The position numbers and the translations under genes were made by a program. A stretch of DNA of 64,000 nucleotides from Parafrankia elaeagni (GTDB lineage: Bacteria > Actinomycetota > Actinomycetes > Frankiales > Frankiaceae): the NCBI RefSeq assembly GCF_000374165.1, contig NZ_KB893725.1, positions 26,124 through 90,123 of the forward strand, given 5' to 3'. Shown here piece by piece: positions 59,320-64,000 of the stretch. The notes beneath the pieces are model-generated. The model saw only the letters and a list, made by a program, of their open reading frames with translations. It ran no database searches and was not told the DNA's origin. Position 1 is the first letter of the stretch, and the number at the start of each line of letters is the position of its first letter.

Positions 59320-60065
59320 CCAGCCTCGACGATCTCGACGATCTCGACGGGTTGGACGATCACGCTCTCGCGGCCCGGCTGGCCGAGCTGGCCGGTGCCC
59401 TGTTGCTCGCCATCCGCTCCCAGGGCGGCAAGGAGGGCGACCGGCAGTCGAACGAGCTCCTGCTCGGTCTGCTCGCGCGGTCCCGGCCCGGTGACGCCGT
59501 CCTGTCCGAGGAGAGCGCGGACGACCCCGTGCGCCTCGACCGGGAACGGGTCTGGATCATCGACCCTCTCGACGGAACCCGTGAGTACGGCGAGCCACCT
59601 CGGGAGGACTGGGCCGTCCACGTGGCTCTCGCTCTCGGCGGGCAACCCGCCGTCGGCGCCGTCGCCCTGCCCGCGGCCGGGCTCGTCCTCCGCACCGGCG
59701 CTCCGCCGACCTCCCCGCCGGGGACGCCGGGGCCGGTCCGCCTCGTCGTGTCACGCACCCGGCCGCCGGCCTGTGTCGACCTGCTCCGTACCCACCTGGA
59801 CGCCGAACTCGTACCCATGGGTTCGGCCGGGGCGAAGGCGATGGCTGTCGTGCGCGGCCAGGCGGACGTCTACGCCCATTCCGGTGGCCAGTTCGAGTGG
59901 GACTCCTGCGCCCCCGTGGCCGTCGCCGCGGCCGCCGGCCTGCATGTGTCCCGGCTCGACGGCAGCCCACTGCGCTACAACCGGCCCGACCCCTATCTCC
60001 CTGACCTGCTGATCTGCCGGCCGGACCTCGCGGCCGCGGTCCTCAGCGTTCTCCAGGAGAGCTGA
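59316..60065 (+). CDS. cysQ: 3'(2'),5'-bisphosphate nucleotidase (CysQ-like)
   Basis: The 249-aa inositol-monophosphatase-fold enzyme removes the 3'-phosphate from PAP left by sulfotransferases. Motifs are [12 protein letters not shown] (metal Glu), [14 protein letters not shown] (metal Asp-x-x-Asp-Gly-Thr) and [18 protein letters not shown]. It starts at GTG 59316, overlapping the CysNC stop. The length is near the family norm. Its N-terminus ([11 protein letters not shown]) is encoded by a short repeated DNA segment (GATCTCGAC). The symbol is inferred from the family and context. Confidence 0.92.
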   Translation: MTSLDDLDDLDGLDDHALAARLAELAGALLLAIRSQGGKEGDRQSNELLLGLLARSRPGDAVLSEESADDPVRLDRERVWIIDPLDGTREYGEPPREDWAVHVALALGGQPAVGAVALPAAGLVLRTGAPPTSPPGTPGPVRLVVSRTRPPACVDLLRTHLDAELVPMGSAGAKAMAVVRGQADVYAHSGGQFEWDSCAPVAVAAAAGLHVSRLDGSPLRYNRPDPYLPDLLICRPDLAAAVLSVLQES

Positions 60066-60147
60066 GCGCGCCGAACCCCATCCGGTGGGCCTGGGCCGTC
60101 CGCCGGACCACGGAAATTTGATCATCGACGGGAGGAGACGGACGCAC

Positions 60148-60972
60148 ATGTCCCTGTTTGACGCGTTCCGATTCGACGGGAAACGGGTTCTCGTGGTGGG
60201 CGGCGCCACCGGAATGGGCGCCGCGGCTGCCGAGCTGGCGCAGAGCGCCGGTGCCGAAGTCGTGGTGATGGACTACGCCGACGTCGCCCTCGCCGGCGCG
60301 ACGGCGATCACCGTCAACCTCGCGGACGTCGCCTCCATCGACGCCGCCGTCGAGGAGTGCGGCGGGCCGGTCCACGCGGTCCTGGCCTGTGCGGGTGTCG
60401 CCGACGGCACCCCGGGCATCGAGAAGATCAATTTTCTCGGCCACCGCTACCTGATCGAACGGCTGCTGTCCGCCGGCGCCCTCCCGCCCGGGTCGGCGAT
60501 CGGTTTCATCTCCTCCGCGGTCGGTCTGGGCTGGGAGAAGAACCTCCCGGAGCTGCGCGAGTATCTCGCCATCACCGACGTCGAGAAGGCCTCGGCCTGG
60601 GCCGTCGAGCGTGGCCGGGCCACCTACCTGTGGAGCAAGCAGACCGTCTGCGCGTACGTGGCCAGCGAGTCGCTGCGCCTGCTCAAGCTGGGCATCCGTA
60701 TCAACGCCATCTGCCCGGGGCCGACCGAGACTCCACTCGCGCAGGCGAACAAGGAGACCTGGCTCGGATTCGGTGCCGACTACCGGGCCGAGGCCGGCGT
60801 TGAGGTGGCCACCTCCCTGGAACAGGCCTACCCGCTGCTCTTCCTGTGCAGCGACGCCGCGACCGCGATCAGCGGCATCACCCTGATCACCGATTCGGGC
60901 TACTTCGGCGCCGGTGTCACCGAGTCCTTCCCCGCCGCGGCGGCAGCGGTGAAGTTCGTTCTCAGCCTCTGA
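60148..60972 (+). CDS. SDR family oxidoreductase (paralogue of the gene at 1854)
   Basis: The 274-aa SDR has GGATGMG at 18-24, Ser 122/123 and Tyr160-x3-Lys164 (YLWSK), plus the same long Ser-Tyr insertion (GLGWEKNLPELREYLAITD) as the 1854 protein. By eye about three quarters of residues match that protein over the first 170 positions. GGAGGAG lies about 12 bases before ATG 60148. It is followed by an F420-type oxidoreductase that is itself paralogous to the one at 7525, so the two loci are partial duplicates. A hydroxyl-oxidising role on a polycyclic or terpenoid CoA substrate is an inference from the neighbourhood. Confidence 0.92.
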   Translation: MSLFDAFRFDGKRVLVVGGATGMGAAAAELAQSAGAEVVVMDYADVALAGATAITVNLADVASIDAAVEECGGPVHAVLACAGVADGTPGIEKINFLGHRYLIERLLSAGALPPGSAIGFISSAVGLGWEKNLPELREYLAITDVEKASAWAVERGRATYLWSKQTVCAYVASESLRLLKLGIRINAICPGPTETPLAQANKETWLGFGADYRAEAGVEVATSLEQAYPLLFLCSDAATAISGITLITDSGYFGAGVTESFPAAAAAVKFVLSL

Positions 60973-61083
60973 GCATCCGGGGAGACTCCGGGCGTCTGCA
61001 GTTCTCCACGCGCTCGGGATCTCTTCCGCCGGCCGGGTGGCCGGAACGTCGAGCACCTTTCGAAACTGGACGGTTGGCTTTCC

Positions 61084-61986
61084 ATGCGATTCGTGTATCA
61101 CTATCCCGAAACCAACGGCCTCGAGCGCGACATGCTCGACGCCGGGGCCATCGGTGCGGTGGCGGCAGCGGCGGAGAAGGCCGGGTTCCACGGCCTCTGT
61201 CTCAGTGAGCACCCCGCACCGAGCGCACGCTGGCTCGCCTCCGGCGGTCATCAGAGCCTCGACCCGTTCGTCGCGCTCGGGCACGTCGCCGCCGTGACCA
61301 CGCGGCTCCGGCTGCACACCAATCTCTCGGTCGCGCCCTACCGCAACCCGTTCCTGCTCGCGAAGGCGGCGGCCACCGTCGACAAGCTCTCCGGCGGACG
61401 GCTCGTGCTCGGCCTCGGGGCCGGATACATGAAGACCGAGTTCTACGCGCTCGGGGTGGACATGGCCGAGCGCAACGTCCTGTTCGACGAGGTGCTCGAC
61501 GTGCTCCCGCTGCACTGGAGCGGTGAGCCGTTCAGCTACCAGGGCCGCCACTTCGACGCCCGCAACGTCATCGCCCGGCCCCGGCCGGTGCAGAACCCCA
61601 TTCCGATCTGGATCGGCGGCAACTCGAAACTGGCACGGCGCCGGGTCGCCGAACGGGCTCAGGGATGGATGCCGCTGGTGGGACCGCCCGAGCTCAGCGC
61701 CGCCGTCCGCACCACCGCGATCGGTTCACTGGCGGAACTGGGCAGCATGATCAGCGAGATTCGCGAGACGGCCGCGGCCGCCGGGCGGACGGACCCGATC
61801 GACCTGCAGTACTCCTACAAGGACCGCTCCATCGCCACACCGGCGGTCGAGGCCGACCGCCACCGCGCCGCTCTGGCCGAGATCGAGAAGGCCGGCGTGA
61901 CCACGGTGATCGTGTCCAGCCCGTCGGTGTCGCCCGAGGCCACCTTCGAGTTCCTCGAAGCCTTCGGCGCCACCTACCTGTCCTGA
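61084..61986 (+). CDS. LLM-class, probably F420-dependent, oxidoreductase (paralogue of the gene at 7525)
   Basis: The 300-aa TIM-barrel oxidoreductase carries MRFVYHYPETNGLERD, GFHGLCLSEHPAPSARW, VAPYRNPFLLAKAAATVDKL, GLGAGYMKTEFYALGVDMAE and PIPIWIGGNSKLARRRVAER. These are the same landmarks as in the 7525 protein, with which it shares most positions in the first 200 residues. Deazaflavin F420 is inferred from the family. The C-terminal part differs in the KDRSIATPAVEADRHRAALA segment. It lies 111 bases after the SDR and 24 bases before the aldehyde dehydrogenase, likely in one operon. Confidence 0.9.
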   Translation: MRFVYHYPETNGLERDMLDAGAIGAVAAAAEKAGFHGLCLSEHPAPSARWLASGGHQSLDPFVALGHVAAVTTRLRLHTNLSVAPYRNPFLLAKAAATVDKLSGGRLVLGLGAGYMKTEFYALGVDMAERNVLFDEVLDVLPLHWSGEPFSYQGRHFDARNVIARPRPVQNPIPIWIGGNSKLARRRVAERAQGWMPLVGPPELSAAVRTTAIGSLAELGSMISEIRETAAAAGRTDPIDLQYSYKDRSIATPAVEADRHRAALAEIEKAGVTTVIVSSPSVSPEATFEFLEAFGATYLS

Positions 61987-62010
61987 CGGCGCGACCGGGA
62001 AGAAGCCGCG

Positions 62011-63492
62011 ATGATGGTGGGAACGCGCACAGTCAACCCCGAGCACAGGATGCTGATCGACGGTCAGCTGATCGACGCCGACTCGGGAAGGACCTTCGAC
62101 AACATCAACCCGGCGACCGAGGAGGTACTCGGTCAGGTCGCCGACGCCTCGAGTGCGGAGATGCACCGGGCGATCGCCGCGGCCCGCCGGGCCTTCGACG
62201 AGACGGGCTGGTCGACGGACCGAGCCCTGCGCCGTCGCTGCCTCGAACAGCTGCAGGACGCGCTGGAGTCGGCCCGCGAGGAGCTACGCGAGCAGGTGAT
62301 CCTCGAGACGGGCTGCCCCCGTCTCCTCACGAACGGGCCGCAGCTCGACGACCCCCTCTCCGAGGCGATCCGCCACCCGCTGAAACTCATGGAGGAGTTC
62401 CCGTGGGAGGTCGATCTTCCGGATGCCCTCACCCGCGGAACGGTGAACCACCGCCGGATCCGGAAGGAGCCGGTCGGGGTGGTCGGGGCCATCGCGCCGT
62501 GGAACTTCCCCTTCGAGATCGCCCTGCACAAGCTCGGCCAGATCCTCGCCACCGGCAACACCGTGGTCCTCAAACCGGCTCCGGACACACCCTGGAATGC
62601 CACTGCGATCGGCCGGCTGGTCGCCGAACAGACCGACTTCCCAGCCGGCGTGATCAATGTCGTGCCGTCCGCCCAGCACCTGGTCGGAGAGGAACTGACA
62701 CTTTCTCCGCTGGTCGACGCCGTCTCCTTCACGGGATCCACGGCTGTCGGCAAAAGAATCATGGAGAAGGGTGCGGCGACGGTCAAACGGGTTTTTCTGG
62801 AACTGGGCGGCAAGTCGGCGACCGTCGTGCTCGACGACGCCGACTTCCCGAAGGCGCTCATGGCGGGTCTCGGCGTCTGCGTCCACGCCGGCCAGGGCTG
62901 CGCGATCCAGAGCCGCATGCTGCTCCCCCGCTCTCGTTACGCCGAGGGCGTCGCGATACTGAAGGCGGCCATGGCGGCGGTTCCCTACGGCGATCCGCAG
63001 CGCCCCGATGTGATCATGGGGCCGGTGGTGTCGAGGAAACAGCGCGACCGGGTGCTCGGCTACATCGAGAAGGGCGTCCAGGAGGGCGCGACGCTCGCCG
63101 TCGGAGGCGGTCGCCCCAGTCACCTGCCGAAGGGCTGGTACGTCGAGCCGACCCTGTTCGTGGACGTGGACAACTCGATGACGATCGCCCGGGAGGAGAT
63201 CTTCGGGCCGGTGCTCGTCGTCATCCCCTTCGACGACGACGATGACGCCGTCCGTCTTGCCAACGACAGTTCCTACGGCCTCGGCGGAGGGGTCTTCTCG
63301 GGGTCGCTGGAGCGATCCTTCGCAGTGGCGCGCAGGATCCGCGCCGGCAGTGTCGGTCTGAACGGCGGGATATGCTACGGCGCCGATCTCCCCTTCGGCG
63401 GCTACAAGCACAGCGGCGTGGGGAGACAGAACGGAAGCATCGGTTTCGAGCAGTATCTCGAGACGAAGTCGCTCGCCTGGCCGGCAACCTGA
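62011..63492 (+). CDS. Aldehyde dehydrogenase (NAD(P)+)
   Basis: The 493-aa ALDH oxidises an aldehyde to its acid. It has the cofactor-site GVVGAIAPWNFPFEIALHKL, LKPAPDTPWNATAIGR, and the Glu of VFLELGGKSATVVLDDADF. The catalytic Cys is in AGQGCAIQSRM, followed by EEIFGPVLVVIPFDDDDDAV and PFGGYKHSGVGRQNGSIGFE. All key residues are present. ATG 62011 is weakly preceded by GAAGAAG. It closes the run SDR, F420-type oxidoreductase, ALDH, which could carry an alcohol through an aldehyde to an acid for CoA activation. The actual substrate is unknown. Confidence 0.95.
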   Translation: MMVGTRTVNPEHRMLIDGQLIDADSGRTFDNINPATEEVLGQVADASSAEMHRAIAAARRAFDETGWSTDRALRRRCLEQLQDALESAREELREQVILETGCPRLLTNGPQLDDPLSEAIRHPLKLMEEFPWEVDLPDALTRGTVNHRRIRKEPVGVVGAIAPWNFPFEIALHKLGQILATGNTVVLKPAPDTPWNATAIGRLVAEQTDFPAGVINVVPSAQHLVGEELTLSPLVDAVSFTGSTAVGKRIMEKGAATVKRVFLELGGKSATVVLDDADFPKALMAGLGVCVHAGQGCAIQSRMLLPRSRYAEGVAILKAAMAAVPYGDPQRPDVIMGPVVSRKQRDRVLGYIEKGVQEGATLAVGGGRPSHLPKGWYVEPTLFVDVDNSMTIAREEIFGPVLVVIPFDDDDDAVRLANDSSYGLGGGVFSGSLERSFAVARRIRAGSVGLNGGICYGADLPFGGYKHSGVGRQNGSIGFEQYLETKSLAWPAT

Positions 63493-63580
63493 ACCGTCGT
63501 CTCTCAGCGGGCGGGACGGGTGCCCGAATTCGCCAGTGATCAACTGTGCCGGGAAATCAAGGTGGTAGGGAGCGATCACA

Positions 63581-64000
63581 ATGACCCTTGAGAAAGATCG
63601 GCAGACCCGGCCGGTCCTGGCGACGCCGTCGCAGATCCTCGCCGAGGAGACCCTGCTGGAGATCCTCGAGGACACCCCGCTCAAACGCCTGCAGGCCGAC
63701 CTGCGCGACCAGCTCGCCGCGACACCGCGCGGGCAGTCCCCGGCGGGCGCGGCCACCCTCGACGAAGCGGTCTCCCAGTGGTCCAACTCTCTGATCATGG
63801 CCGAGATCGCGAACTTCCTGCCGCTGCCCTCCCAGCTCTGGGTCACCGACGACACCCCCCGCGAATGGCTCGGCCACACCCTGCCCGGCGTCGGCACCTC
63901 CGGCGACAACCCGGACGCGATCTACCGGATCGCCTCCATCGACGGAGACCGGCGCTTCGAGGTCCTCGGCCGGTTCGACCCCGCCCACCGACCCGCACAG
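63581..64000 (+). CDS. DUF1214-like hypothetical protein, N-terminal part (3' end outside window)
   Basis: A frame beginning ATG 63581 stays open to the end of the window (140 codons visible). The visible sequence reads LLEILEDTPLKRLQADLRDQ near the start, IANFLPLPSQLWVTDDTPRE in the middle, then DNPDAIYRIASIDGDRRFEV. The NPDAIYRIASIDGDRRFEV segment resembles the N-terminal region of actinobacterial DUF1214/DUF1254-related proteins, often found beside lipid or steroid catabolic genes; this is a tentative likeness. No catalytic motif is visible in the present fragment. Confidence 0.7.
   Translation, partial: MTLEKDRQTRPVLATPSQILAEETLLEILEDTPLKRLQADLRDQLAATPRGQSPAGAATLDEAVSQWSNSLIMAEIANFLPLPSQLWVTDDTPREWLGHTLPGVGTSGDNPDAIYRIASIDGDRRFEVLGRFDPAHRPAQ

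Noticed and set aside
55287-60065. Nod-factor sulfation genes proper (nodHPQ)
   Set aside because: The arrangement is analogous, but no nodABC or acyltransferase gene is present and the sulfotransferase has a common actinobacterial type, so symbiosis is not inferred.

Overview
This is a very GC-rich, densely coding window from an actinobacterium, most likely a filamentous one of the Frankia/Pseudofrankia type. The placement rests on gene content: F420-type luciferase-like oxidoreductases, many short-chain dehydrogenases (SDRs), soluble P450s, a CaiB CoA-transferase, a DUF35-thiolase, an MMPL transporter, a DosS/DevS-like haem kinase and a fused CysNC. No 16S or tRNA gene is present, so this is inference. 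No rRNA, tRNA, CRISPR array or insertion sequence was seen.

Left end (1-8.4 kb): a lipid/terpenoid/steroid-type catabolic cluster. It holds an SDR fragment, a CaiB-type CoA-transferase, an SDR, a double-hotdog thioesterase, a DUF35-thiolase fusion and a P450 on the plus strand. A second SDR and an F420-type oxidoreductase follow on the minus strand. The right end (60.1-64 kb) carries close paralogues of one SDR and of the F420-type enzyme, next to an aldehyde dehydrogenase and a truncated DUF1214-like gene. The two ends therefore look like related catabolic modules.

8.5-31.5 kb is mixed. It contains an orphan OmpR-type regulator, a salicylyl-CoA-hydroxylase-like flavoprotein, a 60-residue Gly/Trp-rich peptide with a lasso-type leader, an NDH-2-like oxidoreductase and a secreted glycerophosphodiesterase. 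It continues with a membrane/lipoprotein VWA trio, a DMT-like membrane protein, a MarR plus drug-efflux pair, an HxlR regulator divergent from a methyltransferase, a methyltransferase fragment, an alpha/beta hydrolase, an Lrp/AsnC regulator divergent from a second efflux pump, and an HD phosphohydrolase.

31.6-36.1 kb (minus strand) is a tightly coupled operon. It encodes a RecB/Cas4-type Fe-S nuclease, an unrecognised 515-residue protein and a Upf1/Dna2-type SF1 helicase, preceded by a small frameshifted gene. It reads like a Dna2 split over several polypeptides and is my best candidate for an undescribed nucleic-acid-processing or defence system. Next come an MMPL protein lacking both proton-relay Asp-Tyr pairs, an aldose epimerase, a VWA protein with a C-terminal HExxH metallopeptidase motif, and a decayed LigD polymerase gene.

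43.8-50.5 kb: a P450, then a kinase-like protein and a DosS-like haem sensor kinase with DosR-box-like sequence upstream (a likely hypoxia/redox module), and an oligopeptide-type binding lipoprotein. 51.3-60 kb: three SDRs around a LysR regulator, then a self-contained sulfation operon (sulfotransferase, CysD, CysNC, CysQ) that makes PAPS, uses it and removes PAP.

A recurrent oddity is short tandem repeats with a different unit at each locus, lying on or just beyond stop codons in at least seven places.
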